From contig JAUPFV010000003.1 in the NCBI GenBank assembly GCA_036936605.1, positions 107,579,278 to 107,643,277 on the forward strand: a stretch of 64,000 nt of DNA. The letters run 5' to 3'. The position numbers and the translations under genes were made by a program. Shown here in pieces: positions 11,101 through 22,555 of the stretch. Under the pieces are notes generated by a model. That model had not been told where the DNA came from, ran no database searches, and was given only the letters and a program-made list of their open reading frames with translations. This stretch comes from Limnanthes douglasii subsp. nivea. Taxonomy: Eukaryota > Streptophyta > Magnoliopsida > Brassicales > Limnanthaceae. Positions within the stretch are counted from its first letter, which is position 1; each line of letters begins with the position of its first letter.

Positions 11101-11862
11101 GTGATTCTTGAAAGATTCGACGTTGATTATGAGTATCTGGATCCTGATCCAACTCGGAATAAGGTGGGGGTCATAACAGAACAAACCAGGATGGTGTCCA
11201 GATTGATCAGTTTCTTTGAATCATTGACCATCTTTGAGGGAGATACTGTGACAGCACCCACTGTTCATCAAGAAGAGGCATGTACACAGTTTGGTCACTC
11301 AATTGGAAGGGGGTGCCTTTCCATAAGTACCGAACCCCTTTCACATTCATAGTTTTTGATGAGGATAATTTAAGAAATATTACTATGCCTCATGAGGATG
11401 TGGTGGTTATAGGAGCGTCTATTGGGGGCAATGATATACGCTGGATTTTGATAGACACAAGCAGTTCGGAAAATACCCTCTTCTCAAGCTCCTATAAGAA
11501 GATGAGGAATCCAGTTGTTATTCAACACTCAAACAGAACCATTGTGGGCTTCATAAGAAGCTTTGCGGATGTAATTGGAGAATTTGAAAAAGAAGTGATG
11601 TTGGGCAAGACACCTTTTACAAAGATGGCGAGGGTACCATTCGTTGTGGTGGATGCCCCACGTCTTACAATGCGATTTTTGGGAGGTTTTGGCTTTCAAT
11701 AATGCATGTTGTGGACTCAACAGTCCATCAGTGTTTAAAGTATGCAGTTCAAGGGAAAGTAGGTGTTGTCCGAATTAGTCAGAAGATAGCCAGAGAGTGC
11801 TATGCAACTGCTCCTGCTCCTAAGACTTTGGGGGCAGTTCGGATTAATGAAGATTACCAGTT
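11098..11862 (+). pseudogene. Element B1 protease region
   Basis: A linker (DYEYLDPDPTRN, then LISFFESLTIFEGDT) leads to protease at about 11390-11700: VVVIGASIGGNDIRWILIDT, with the active-site triad changed to Asp-Thr-Ser at 11454-11462. It continues VGFIRSFADVIGEFEKEVML. After a stop at 11700 the protease-RT linker follows (MHVVDSTVHQCLKYAV, then CYATAPAPKTLGAV). The linker and protease frames overlap, showing a frameshift near 11280-11350. Confidence 0.8.
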
Positions 11863-13175
11863 ATTGTAGCCTTCTGAGGGGGAGAGTGAGATTGATGACC
11901 CCAGAGAGGCTCCTAGTGTTATAATACTAGTTGAAGAATTTGAAATCCACTCCCTTGCAGAGGGTATAAATATCAAGATTGGTTCTAAGATGGCACCAGA
12001 GTTGAAAAAAAAATGTTGTCTTTTTTACTAAACAATCAGCATATCTTTTTTTGGTGCAATAGTGATATAACTGGAGTACCCGCAAGTGTTATCTCACACA
12101 AGTTGTCCATACGGAGTAATATTGCACCTGCTATCTCACACAAGTTGTCCATCCGGAGTGATGTTGCACCTGTTGCCAATCCGATGTTGGTCAAGAAGAA
12201 GAACGAGAAATGACGTATGTGCATTGATTTTACCGACCTTAATAGAGCTTGCCTAAAATGTATTCATCTTGTCCCTCGGATAGATCAATTGGTGGACTGT
12301 ACGTCTGGAAACAAGTTGCTATCCTTTATGGATGCTTTTTTCGGATACAACCAGATATAGGTGGATCCGAAGGATCAAGATTACTCTACCTTCATAACAG
12401 ACAAAGGTCTTCATTGCGACAAAGTGATGCCCTTTGGGTTAAAGAATGTTGGGGCTACTTATCAGAGGTTGGTGAACAAAATATTCGCTAATCAGATTGG
12501 CAGAAATATGGAGGTATACGTAGATGAAAATCCTGGAGGAGGATTTGCATATAATTGACCTTCAAGAAACATTCATTAATTTGAAATCTGTGAATTTGAA
12601 ATTAAATCAAGAAAAATGTGTGTTTGGGGTCTGATCTGGAAAGTTTCTGGATTATGTGATAAGTGAGAAAGGTATACAGCCCGATCCGGATCAGCTAAAT
12701 GCCCTATTAAAAATGGATCATCCTCGGAATGTTAAGGAACTCCAGATTTTAATTGGTCTCCACAGTGCAACCAAGCTTTTGTTAAAATAAATAAACATTT
12801 ATCCTCACCAAAGACTCTTTTCAAACCTGCTCAAGGAGAAACATTCTATGTATACTTGGTTGTGTAAGAATTTGTTATAAGTGTCGTACTGGTAAGAGAA
12901 GTTTACAACTACCCTCGTTCGGTATACTACATCAGCAAAAGTTTAATAGATGTTGAGAATAGGTAGTTGAAGCTTAAAAAGTTGGCACTAGCCTTAGTGA
13001 TTGCAGCAAGAAAGATGAGGTCGTATTTTCAGTCTCATTCCATCATTGTCCGGACATCTTTCCCCTGGAAGAATGTTCTTCAAAAGGCAGACAAATCAAG
13101 CAGGATGACCAAGTGGTCAATAGAGTTGGGTGATTATGATATTGATTTCCCCCCCGCCCCAAGTAGCTATTAAGG
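11863..13175 (+). pseudogene. Element B1 reverse transcriptase and RNase H
   Basis: A 45-bp direct repeat at about 12088-12180 duplicates ISHKLSIRS and replaces part of the RT N-terminus. The palm follows (RMCIDFTDLNRACL, LVPRIDQLVDCTSGNKLLSF, FITDKGLHCDKVMPFGLKN). The catalytic box reads YVDE (12517-12528) instead of YVDD, next to a small deletion. Another deletion near 12755 joins QILIGL to WSPQCNQAF. RNase H is read at 12900-13170 (YYISKSLIDVE, KWSIELGDYDIDF). Several stops are shared with unit 2, so they predate the duplication. Confidence 0.85.
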
Positions 13176-13254
13176 CTCAATTAGTGGCTGATTTCCTGGT
13201 AAAATTCCATACGGACAGGAACTCCAAATAAACTTCAGGAGATAAAACCAAGAA

Positions 13255-13580
13255 ATAATTGGTGGTCTAAACTGATGGTGGTTCAAGCACAATGGTTTGT
13301 TGAGCTGGAATTCGCCTAACCTCTCCGTATGGTGATAAGATGTACCAAGCTATATGCTTTGGGTTCAGGGCCTCTAACAATGAGTCCGAATATGAAGCAT
13401 ATATAGCTGGTCTTAAATTGGCTTTCCTATGTGGGTCTAAGAGTGTTCGGTTGATGAGTGACTCTCAATTGCGTATACTCATCTTGAAAGAAATGACAGC
13501 AGACGTCAAAAGTGTTTGTTATGAGCATATTCCCAAAACGGAGAATACACAGGCAGATTCTTTGGCAACTATAGGATAAA
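13255..13580 (+). pseudogene. Element B1 archaeal-type RNase H
   Basis: TDGGSSTMVC is followed by GIRLTSPYGDKMYQAI, FRASNNESEYEAYIAGLKLA and RLMSDSQL, then a deletion and YEHIPKTENTQADSLATIG. The acidic residues DGG, NESEYEA and SDS are present. The deletion after SDSQLRI removes the helix before the last motif compared with A. Confidence 0.8.
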
Positions 13581-13639
13581 CTGAGTCCTACCCTTGGATT
13601 CACATACAAGAATGCCCGTCCATATAGCCAAGTCAGAAC

Positions 13640-14922
13640 AAAGAAGATGGGGGAAAGTATGAGCATATAGGTGATTCAACCTAAAGACTGGAGGTATTCC
13701 CTCCTTCAATATGTTTCTGATGGGGTTTTGTCTTCGGATGAAGCTATGACGAGAAAGATTAAACACAAGGCACGTGGTTTTTTGATGATAAGGGGAGTTC
13801 TCTATAAAAAAAACTCTTTCATTAGACCTCTCGTGCGTTGTTTGGGGGCTGAAGAATCTCAAGTCATTTTATCCAAACTACACGACGGGGAAGGCTCAAC
13901 ACATTGTGGGTGCATGGCACTAACCCGGAGAGTTTTATTAGATGGGTACTATTGGCCATCTATAATGGCAGGTGCTAAAGAAATGGTAAATAAATGTGAT
14001 CCATGTCAAAAGTATGGCAATGAAATTCATGTGCCAACAGTACCGATGGAGTCTATTTCTGAGCCAGTACTTTTTGCCTGATGGGGAATGGACTTAGTTG
14101 GACCTCTGCATATGGTATCCGGGGGTGCATAACTATTTAGTTACTATTGATTACTTCTCAAAATGGATAGAGGCAGCTCCTTTAGCAGGAACCACTTTGA
14201 AGGCTGTCATTAAATTTATATTATCCAATATATGTTGCAGATTTGGGGTCCCTCAAAAGATTACTACAGAAAATGGGCCACGGTTTGATAACAAAGATAT
14301 AGAGAATTTTTGTGCTTCTACAGGTATTCAACATTGATTTTCTTCTCCTTTCTATCCACAAGCAAACGGCCATGTTGAAGTTGCCAACAGGACTATTCTA
14401 TCTGGATTAAAAAAAATTAGAAGGTGTTGCGGGGAAGTGGCCAAGCTATTTGTAAGAAGTGTTGTGGGCCTACCGAACTACTCTTTGGGCTCCTACACAA
14501 GAGTCTCATTTTGCTTTGGTGTATGGGATAGATGCAATTACCCCCATAGAAGCTATCTTACCATCATACAGATTCCACAACTATTCTAAACAAGCTAATG
14601 AGATATCAATTAGGAATCAGTTGGACTTAATAGAAGAAAGAAGGGTTAAAGCTCACTTAAGATAACTCATTACCAAGGTTTGATGAGGAACAGATTTGCC
14701 TCCAAGGTCAAAAGAAGAGATTTTCGACCAGGAGATAAGGTGTTAAGAAAAGTTTTCTTACACACCAAGGAGAAGCAGTTCGGTAAGTTAGCTCCGAACT
14801 AGAAAGGCCCCTATAAGGTCTGTGAATAGCTCAAGCTTGGGACATATAGACTTCAAGAAAAATAAGGGAAAATTTTGAAGCACCCATGGAATATTGAACA
14901 CCTCAGGTTATATTTACAGTAA
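13640..14922 (+). pseudogene. Element B1 integrase
   Basis: The zinc-binding part reads STHCGCMALTRRV, GYYWPSIMAGAKEMV and KCDPCQKYGN. The core begins after a TGA with WGMDLVGPL and YFSKWIEAAPLAG, TENGPRF (second catalytic Asp changed to Glu) and GHVEVANRTIL. Unit 1 has private damage absent from unit 2: a TGA at 14335-14337 (unit 2 has TGT), a contracted A-run near 14408 and a small deletion near 14663. The C-terminus keeps a GPY/F-like module (FGKLAPN, stop, KGPYKVC, GTYRLQEK) and ends WNIEHLRLYLQ. Confidence 0.85.
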
Positions 14923-15511
14923 AGTTTTTGTGTAAATATTTACTTGCTAAATATCAAAATAAATATTATGGGGCATACACTTTCCTATCATGGTGGCGCG
15001 GGGAGGTTTTAATGAGGTGTCCGGTCTTTAATTCAATAATACATAATGTCTTCTTAAAAAATTTGAAGTGCTTTTACTATAATTCAACTCAAGTGTAAAT
15101 CACTTATTTAATACCTTGGATCTTTAGTGGATCGAATAAACTTGTTTGTGGGTGATGACTATTAAACTTGTCATCGGAGATATTAAACACTCTCACTTTA
15201 ATACTTCTGAAATACTAGGGGCTACTTAAACATTAGCCATGCAAAAATTTAAGGAAAGGTATTAAACAAAAAGCAAAGTTTGATAAATTAAATTCGTTCG
15301 GACTTAAACCGAACAGTAAAACAAAGCATGCCTTGGCCATCCAAGGACTTTAGGTGTTCAAAAGACTTATTCGGACTTTAACCGAATAGTAATACAAAAT
15401 TTTCCTTGGCCATCCAAGGACTTTAATTGTTCACAAAGATAAAAAATAACACTCGGTAAAACCTTAGGGCTTGTTCCCTTCGGACGTTCCTTCACCACCA
15501 CCATCACCTTT
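14923..15511. other. Element B1 post-pol noncoding region
   Basis: This holds the conserved post-pol box (14969-15022: GGGGCATACACTTTCC through GGTTTTAATGAGGTGTCC) and two hairpin repeats. It lies between the converging ends of pol (plus) and the antisense gene (minus). No coding sequence was seen. Confidence 0.7.
15296..15440. repeat. Two 73-bp repeats, each with two hairpins
   Basis: Each copy contains a stem of TTCGG/CCGAA with a 7-base loop (15296-15314 and 15369-15387) and a stem CCTTGG-CCAT-CCAAGG (15331-15346 and 15404-15419). The outermost pair of the first stem is G-C in copy one and A-T in copy two, so pairing is kept although both bases changed. Confidence 0.8.
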
Positions 15512-18049
15512 TTAAAGGCTTTTGAGTTCGGCACTCGAACTCTCACATGTTAATTCCTCATCATCATTTGTGGAATCTATTCCACGGGAGTAGTTGTGCT
15601 TGTCACCATCTGCCATAGTATGAAATGGGAGGTCTTCGTATTCCACATATTTCCATAAGGGACCCAGGGTCCTCTTAGGAAATGTCTCATGGAACAACAA
15701 CACCACATCAGACTTAACCCCATCGTCTCATTTTTCTAAGGAGGCTACTACTTCATTAGCATACTTCTCAATACTTGCTTTGATAGCCTGCTCCTGCTGG
15801 CTCTTCAATACCTCATTTTCCTTGGTCATTTCTGAAACATTGCTATCTAATTTAGTATTCTCATTGGTTAGGGTTTGAATGGAACCATCCTTGGTTTTCA
15901 ACTCCTCCTTCAACACTGCGAGGTTTTTTGAAGAAGATGTTTCTAAGTCAAAGTACTTAGTCTGGAGCTCAGTTCTGGCTGCTTCCAATGTGGCTAGCTT
16001 AATTGCCGTATCATCCTTATTCTTTTTCAGTGCCTCCACCCCCTTCTTCAGTTCCTCTATACTTTGTTGAGCGCTTAGGAGATTGTTTGACAGGGATTAT
16101 TTGTCAGAAGTGAGGGAGTTGATAAGTTTAGTCTGACTTTTCACCTGCCTTTCCAGATCGAGTATTGGCCAGATATGGCCGAGGAGGGAGTGGCTCAATA
16201 CATCTTGCTCTCCGGATACGGAGAAGGATTTCCCATTAAAGGTCACCATGTTGGAGGAACTGAAAGGACGATAAGGACCTGTAAAATCATCCTTCTCGAA
16301 ATCATTAAAGTACGAGCCAATATCTTGAAGGGAACTGATGTCCACTTCATCATTTTCTCCCCTAACAAACTCTCCGGACTGAAGGTCTGTTGGGATTTCC
16401 TCTTGCAAAGTAGGATCAACAGGGGCTGGTGGAGGTTGGATTTCTGAAGGACGAAGAATTACTTCTTCTCCTAGGGTGACTTTCTTCTTCTTGCTAGCCT
16501 TCTCGTCACTGCTGACCTTGCGTTTCTTATTCATCTTAGAGGGATTTGGTGGGTTCTGTGACCCTCCAGCTTCCATCACTATTTCAGCCTCTACTGATTT
16601 GAGCAGAGCAGCATTAACCCCCCCTCCCCCCCTGGTTCCCCGAACCAGTCCTTTCTATAGCTGTTTGAGCCAGCTCTGTTGCAACCATCTTCTTTTTATT
16701 CTTCATTTTGTTGGGAGCCTTTGCTCTAGAAGGTAAGAACAACTTTTCATCTTTGGCTTCCGTCCTTTTAATAATCACATCCGGAGGAGGAAGGGTGGTT
16801 AGCTCTTCCCATGAAAGGTCTCTTCGGCCTATGGTGTTCCACAAGTGAGACCTCACGAAATCGCCTGATTTAAAGCAATTGTGGAAGGCATTCCTCCAAT
16901 GTTTCGAAGCCCATGCGTTGAGTTTTGCACAGATCTTTTGCCCCTCCTCCAGATGGCCGGTGAACTCCTTCGGTAGCACTAAAAAGGAGTAAAAAACTAG
17001 TCAGAATAAGAAAACTTATAATATAAGAAGAAAAACTTAGAGGACAATAAGGAGAAAGGAAATTACCAGTATTTTTCCACCTACTAGTCAGCATGTTAGG
17101 GTTGGTGTTGGCCTTAATCTTCCTGTCATTTTCCCATGTTCCACTAACAAATAGGAACTGTGTCCTCCAATTCTTTTTGGACTCCAACCGGTCGTCCACA
17201 ACCTTAAAGTTATTTCCCATATTGTGATGGTAGAATGGAATTTGATGGTTCTTGCACAAGCTTGCCACAGCAGCAAACTTCTCCATCGGAAGTGGGATCT
17301 TCGACAACTTTGATGCCATGATACAAGAAATAACTGAGTACCAGGCATTGAGGCTTAACTGGCTAGGGAAAAGCTTGATCAAGTGGAAATATTTAACGAT
17401 CTCTCGGTCTAAAGGGAACCAGAGTCCCCATTTTAGCACTTCGGTAGATATTACCACCTCGTTTAGCTTGCAATCCATAAGAGTCTCCAGATTAATAGGT
17501 ATCCTTACTTTTACGGACTCTGGAATCCCCCATTTGGTCCGGATTCGGCCCAACTCAGCAGTGTGGGTGTAGATGTAGTTGATGTTTTGTAAGGCCAACA
17601 AGTATTTGATGCTGACGTGTTTGAAACAAGGGCCTACCTTACCCTCTAAGTACTCCGGAAGTGAGTCTGGATGAGTCATACAGACTTTTACCTTACCTTC
17701 TTATCAGAATCAGCATCTCCCGTTTGACCTGATGCCTCGGTCTTAAAGGGGGCTTCCTCGATGCTGTCTTTCATAATCTCTTCCATCACTGTGGAAGGTT
17801 TGTCAGTTGACTTAGAAGAAGGTGGTTCAGTTTCTTGCATTGAAGGCTGTTCGGATGGTTGAGCATTTGTTGCCTCTGAAGACCTAGTGTCCGGTATAGG
17901 TTGTGATTCGGATGGCTTGGCTGCGGAGCTGCTTTAGCTACCTCTGATCCAGATGGTTTTGACAATGATGGTGTGGATTGGGTTTTGGTTTGGCGACTCG
18001 TTCGGTGAGGGGTTATCTTCTCCGGAGACTTTTATGTATCAGGACCCAT
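15512..18049 (-). pseudogene. Element B1 antisense accessory gene, spliced, decayed
   Basis: This gene runs opposite to gag-pol, between pol and the (lost) 3' LTR. From the start near 18049 it encodes a Ser/Pro/Glu-rich N-terminus, then about 200 residues (17679-17067) with GPCFKHVSIKYLLALQNINY, LKWGLWFPLDREIVKYFHLI, QLSLNAWYSVISCIM and NMGNNFKVVDDRLE. This resembles the plant 'putative gypsy type transposon' domain (Pfam Transposase_28); that naming is from memory. After an 88-bp intron come VLPKEFTGHLEEGQKI, a lysine-rich segment and a coiled-coil tail (16070-15728). Damage: an in-frame stop at codon 5, a frameshift near 17900, a 5-bp AAGGT duplication near 17690, a frameshift in the G-run near 16625, and stops at about 16097 and 15728. 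Its promoter was left behind in the duplication. Molecular role unknown. Confidence 0.8.
16979..17066 (-). other. Intron of the B1 antisense gene
   Basis: On the minus strand the donor is ACTG|GTAATTTC and the acceptor TTTTTAG|TGCTACC, with an AT-rich, T-rich interior; 88 bp. Removing it joins two open frames in phase 1 (KNT to VLPKEF). The same position and phase recur in element C (49303-49373). Confidence 0.8.
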
Positions 18050-18339
18050 AGCAATAAACGAAGAGGTTTTCTAATGCTTGAAACGGATTTTTCCTTAGAC
18101 GCATGAGGTTAATACTCTTGAACAGAAGAAAACCAGAAGAGAAGGGTGAAAGGTTTGGTTTGAAAGAAAGTTGTTTGGGCCTAGGGTTTTTGGAAGAGGA
18201 TGAACCTTGATCGGTGTCCTTAGTCGGTTGACTGGTTTTCTCACCTGGAGAATCTGGGAGGCCGGCGGCGATACAGTTCTCTCTTTCTACCTTTCTTGCT
18301 CTTTCTAACTCTCACAAATTCAACCAGCCACCTTTAACG

Positions 18340-19458
18340 AATGAGGGCATAGTCTTTCCTACCCCGGTGACTTGGAGTGGTTTTAACGAGGTGCCCAACT
18401 TGTCAATCAACTCTTTTTTAGCCTTTAAAATTATTTGTCTCTCTAAAATTCATTTTTGCCTTCGAATGGATTACCTTTGAATGACTTACGAGTAAATTCA
18501 TTTTTTCCTTCGAACGGATTACCTTCAGATGACTTAAGAGTAAATTCATTTTACTTTCGAATGGACTACATTTGAAGATCTTAAGTGTAAGTTCGTTGGC
18601 CATAATAGAAATTAGGCAATAATATTAAAATACTTCACAATGCATATTAAAATAATTCACAATGCATTTTAACAATGGGTAGTGCACCTTTGCACGACCT
18701 CTCAATTGTCCATTATGGACAAATTCATCTTAATAAGGGGTCATGCACCCATGCACGATCCCTCACTTGGTCATCTTGCCTAAGTCTTCCCAGATAGGGT
18801 TCGTATGCAAGCACATAACCTCACTTGGCTATTTGTCTAAGTCCTCCCACATAGTTGTCACGTATAAGCACGACCCTTCACTTGACCATTTTGGCCAAAT
18901 GTGTTTTATAAACCTCTTATTTGGCCAAATATCTAATTGCATTGTGACAATGGATCACGCACAAGCTCGAATCTCGCTTAGGCCTTTTAGTCAAGTATGT
19001 CATCATGGGGATCGCGTATAAGTTTGACCCATCACTTGGCCATCAGTTTGCCTTACTAGAGAGTGCGGCTTTTTACACACGATCTCTATGCCAGAAACCT
19101 TCTGTATCATGTAAATTCTCAAGACCGTTTATCAAACCTAAGGATGGTCAGGATAACCAAGCGATATTATCCGTCATCGAACCATAAATAGTCCAAAAAC
19201 CAAGTCTGACACCATACGGATAAAGCATTTGGTATTATTCAGAGATACTGTCAAAAGAACGTACGTGACTGTGTATATAAGAAAAAACTGAGCCAACGTG
19301 AAAGAACTTGCCCGTTATATCTTAGGATCAAGACCATTATATTAAGATCATTATAATTATTTTGTAAGAAAGTTTCATCTCAAAAGTTTATGAAGCTCTT
19401 GGTACCTTTATCTCTTCGATCTTGTTTGTACGTTACTCTTTAGTTCAATATGTTAGGT
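18340..19458 (+). repeat. Unit 2 copy of the element A tail
   Basis: This repeats 6914-8032: post-pol box, 50-bp and 60-bp imperfect arrays, and the LTR-like part with its TATA box (around 19274-19280). Here the tail is cut off from any A pol and follows directly on the 5' leader of B1's antisense gene. Confidence 0.85.
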
Positions 19459-19736
19459 GTATTTTTACCTCACTGTGTCTATTTTCCTAAACACAAGGAT
19501 GAAAACTTTAATATGTTTAAGATATTCAAAGTTGAGGTTGAAATGCAATTAGAAATTAATATTAAATATTACACAATGAGCGAGAGTGAGAAATACTTCT
19601 CAATTGACATTTCTAGGTTATATGAAGAGCTGTAATAATGCATCAATGTTTGGAACCTTACACATCGCAACAAAATGGATTGATTGTACATAAAAATATT
19701 TGTTTTAATAACCAATTCCATGCTAGCATATTATGA
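19459..19736 (+). pseudogene. Unit 2 copia integrase fragment
   Basis: Copy of 8033-8310. One visible coding change: VEKQLE in unit 1 is VEMQLE here. Confidence 0.75.
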
Positions 19737-20174
19737 ATTGCATATAATTTTTTAGAGTAAGGTCATTTTAACGATATGATATATTATAAATTGTTTTTTA
19801 GCTTAAGAAACTTGAAATCTCTCAATATGAGTTATGAAAGGGGAAAAATAACCAAAAATGGATTTTTAAAAGTGTTGAGGTTTTATTATTCAGAAAAAGC
19901 ACAAATCTTAAGAGAATAAAGTTAGGACATAATCTATAAGATGTGAATTTGTTAATTACTCGATAAATAACACATCTTATTAATTGTTAGACTTAAATAT
20001 AAATAATTGAAGTTTTTAAAGTCCAAATCACTTGATTATAGTATGACTTAAACCACTATGAAAACAAGAAAAAGTATTGCAAGAAGCACGTTTGATTGTA
20101 AAACAAGGCCAATAAGGTGAAAATACTCAAGCATATATGATAACGTGACAGAAATAGAAGAAGAATCAACGATA

Positions 20175-20255
20175 GATGAAACCCTAATTCAAGGGTAACA
20201 TGATGAAACCCTAATTCAAGGGTAACATGATGAAACCCTAATCTAAGGGTAACAA
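20175..20255. repeat. 27-bp telobox-bearing repeat, three copies
   Basis: Same unit as at 8748-8801 but three copies, the largest length difference between the duplication units. It sits in the LTR-like insertion (about 20160-20520) that splits the copia remnant. Confidence 0.85.
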
Positions 20256-20772
20256 ATTCTGAAATTTTCAGAGATACAAAATATATAATTCAAAAAACTT
20301 ATTTAAAACTTAAGGTATATGAGGCTTTTATAAGAGCTTCTCAAAACCCTAATTAGAATGCAAGAAAATAAAATAAATATTTTAAAATAAATATTTTAAA
20401 ATAAAATAAAATCTTAATATAATTATATTTGATTTAAATAACATAAGATATTTGAATAAAATAAAATAAAATAAGTTTTTGTTGGACTTTCTGGGCTACA
20501 TCAATATAACATCCGATGAGATAAAGTTGTAAAGTTCTTTTAAACTTGGTGGAAAGAAGTGGTGACATGGAAAATTCTGAATGGTTCTTTCTTTCATATA
20601 AAAATGTATTTTTTTCTAGAGATTTTGAATTGATTCAACAATATCAAATCACACTTGAGAATTGATCAATTGACATAATTAATAAACATATTATTTTTAC
20701 ATATATGATTCGTTTTTTAGAACCATGAGAATAAGAATATATTCACAGTTACATCGTTACACAACTTAAAAA

Positions 20773-21509
20773 TCCAACAATAAAAATTTAAGATGATATT
20801 CTTAAATGAAGATCTCAAAGAAGAGGTTTACATATAGAAATTAATTTTTCTTTTTGTAATTGTGAGAAATGACTTCAAATTATGTATAGTTATGAATTCA
20901 ATGTATAGACTGAAACAAGCACCTAAATTGACATGAAAAGTTCGATCATGTCATAGTATATGATAGGTTTTAGGCACGTAAATAATTGTTTGTACACTAA
21001 CATTTGTGGAGGCATTGTGGCCGTAATGTGTCCATACATAAATCATCTACTTATATTAGGTAATGAAATAAGAACTAATGAAATGAACAGAGTTTTTTCT
21101 TCCACGTTTAAGATTAACGATCTTGAAGAAGTGGACATTATTTTATAAATACAATTCTTCAAATATACTTCGCTAAGTCAATCTCATTACATTTAAAATA
21201 TACTTGATAAATGTAAACCTATGAAATTCAAAGAATCACATACGTCATTTGATCATGGTTTGAAACTAGGAAGTAATATGCATTTAAAAATGGAAAATGA
21301 CCATCCAAATTCATTGAGATAGTAAATCAATACTTGGTAGAGCCTACAATTATATTATGGAAATTCTAGACATATAAGTTTGAGACATGAGTATGTTAGA
21401 TAAGTAATTCAAGATGTAATCATACCATGTTTTGACGTGCGTTCTAGGAAGAACTTGATAGATTTTTTTACCAACCATTGGCTCAAGAATTTATGAACTC
21501 GACATCTAG
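20773..21509 (+). pseudogene. Unit 2 copia RT and RNase H remnant
   Basis: Copy of 9320-10056, open at 20960-21148 with the same INHLLILGNE box. A one-base insertion near 21520 (AAGAGAAAAAC) distinguishes it from unit 1. Confidence 0.8.
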
Positions 21510-21710
21510 TTGGATAAGAGAAAAACTCTCAAATTGATATTTTAAAAATTATGATAACCCAAAACGACTATAATAAATATCTAAGGATTAAATTTGTAAT
21601 GAGTAACAACAAGTTATTTGTTAAATATTCAACATATAAATTTGAGTTCCATATGTGATGAATAACATACAATGTTCGTTATCATGAAAGGATAAGTTCA
21701 AAGAAATTTT

Positions 21711-21715
21711 AATAT
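21711..21715. repeat. Target-site duplication, left, AATAT
   Basis: Matches AATAT at 30645-30649 directly after the 3' LTR. Five bases is the usual gypsy length. Confidence 0.75.
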
Positions 21716-22071
21716 TGATGAGTTCGCATACTTCAGTCACAACCCACCACTTAATCCGGACAGGGGGAACTCGGACCATAACACTCCACTGAAAAATCCG
21801 GACAGGACAAATGTAAAACACATTTTGACTAAGTTATTGCTAATCTACTTAAAAGACTAATGGGTCCTTAAACTTGACCTGATTTCAGAACTTGACCCGG
21901 TAAGCCCATGGGTCATTAATTAAGAGTATAAATACCCCAACCACTCTCATTAATGAGGGTGATCAACATCTAATACAAGTAGGCTGCTTAATTATCTCAC
22001 TACTCCTCACACTAAATACAAAGTACTTTACACTTATCAACCTACCTCCCAGCCCAAAATAAACCAAACCA
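21716..22071 (+). mobile_element. Element B2 5' LTR
   Basis: 356 bp, TGATGAGTTC to AAACCA, TATA box TATAAATA at 21927-21934. Compared with the 3' LTR it shows about 20 substitutions in the first 300 bp and a more diverged tail, so B inserted long before the duplication. Confidence 0.9.
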
Positions 22072-22074
22072 AAT

Positions 22075-22091
22075 TGACGACCACAGTGGGA
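22075..22091 (+). promoter_or_regulatory. Element B2 primer-binding site
   Basis: TGACGACCACAGTGGGA, identical to B1, three bases after the 5' LTR. Confidence 0.8.
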
Positions 22092-22555
22092 GCACGAAGG
22101 TGCCTGAATTTTACATTCAAAACCAGTCCGGATATAAGGCTAAGGAGACCGGACAAGGATCCAACCGGACTAAACAAACTCAATCCAATCAGAATCAGTC
22201 TCAGAGCCAGCAATCAAGAGGTAAAATAGGTACTTGGGTTCAGCCACAGTGGTTTGCAGAGTTAAGGGAGAATATGGCCATAATATATGATAAGACTAAG
22301 GATGAAGTCCATTTTCGTAAGCCGACGGTACTGTAGTCTCCCAGAGAAAGCCAAAATACTTATTTTTGCCAATATCACAACAATATAGGCCATAACACTC
22401 AAGATCGCATACCATTGAAACAAGAAGTGTAAAACCTTTTTGAAAGAGGCAAACTGGGAGATTATGTCAAAAGAAAAGTGGAAACAGGCCTGACAATGCT
22501 CTTCGGACTAGCCCTACAAACAATGTTGGAACATCTGTTCAAGAAGGGGCAATGG
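22092..22555 (+). pseudogene. Element B2 gag remnant
   Basis: Copy of the B1 gag end with the core domain deleted. Coding differences from B1 include R to G, E to Q and V to A within the 78-residue frame at 22100-22336. The same C-to-R loss in the zinc-knuckle-like motif shows it predates the duplication. Confidence 0.8.

Larger units (their letters stand above)
6914..18338 (+). repeat. Tandem duplication, unit 1 (11,425 bp)
   Basis: The whole stretch recurs in the same orientation at 18340-29795. It starts at the post-pol box of element A and ends in the 5' leader of B's antisense gene. The two copies differ at about 13 positions in the 1.1 kb of 10646-11720 and about 5 per kb in 15.0-16.0 kb by eye. 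The join to unit 2 is a single extra G (18339) with no visible microhomology, so end joining or template switching is more likely than recombination between LTRs. Confidence 0.95.

Noticed and set aside
16175..16447. Plus-strand frames of 86-106 codons at 16175-16736 and 17252-17572 (and copies at 27634-28195 and 28711-29031)
   Set aside because: They mirror the antisense gene; the minus-strand frames match element C and splice in phase, the plus frames do not.
17680..17710. A 30-base GTAAGG...CAG interval read as an intron of the antisense gene
   Set aside because: Too short for plant splicing. A 5-bp AAGGT duplication explains the frame break better.
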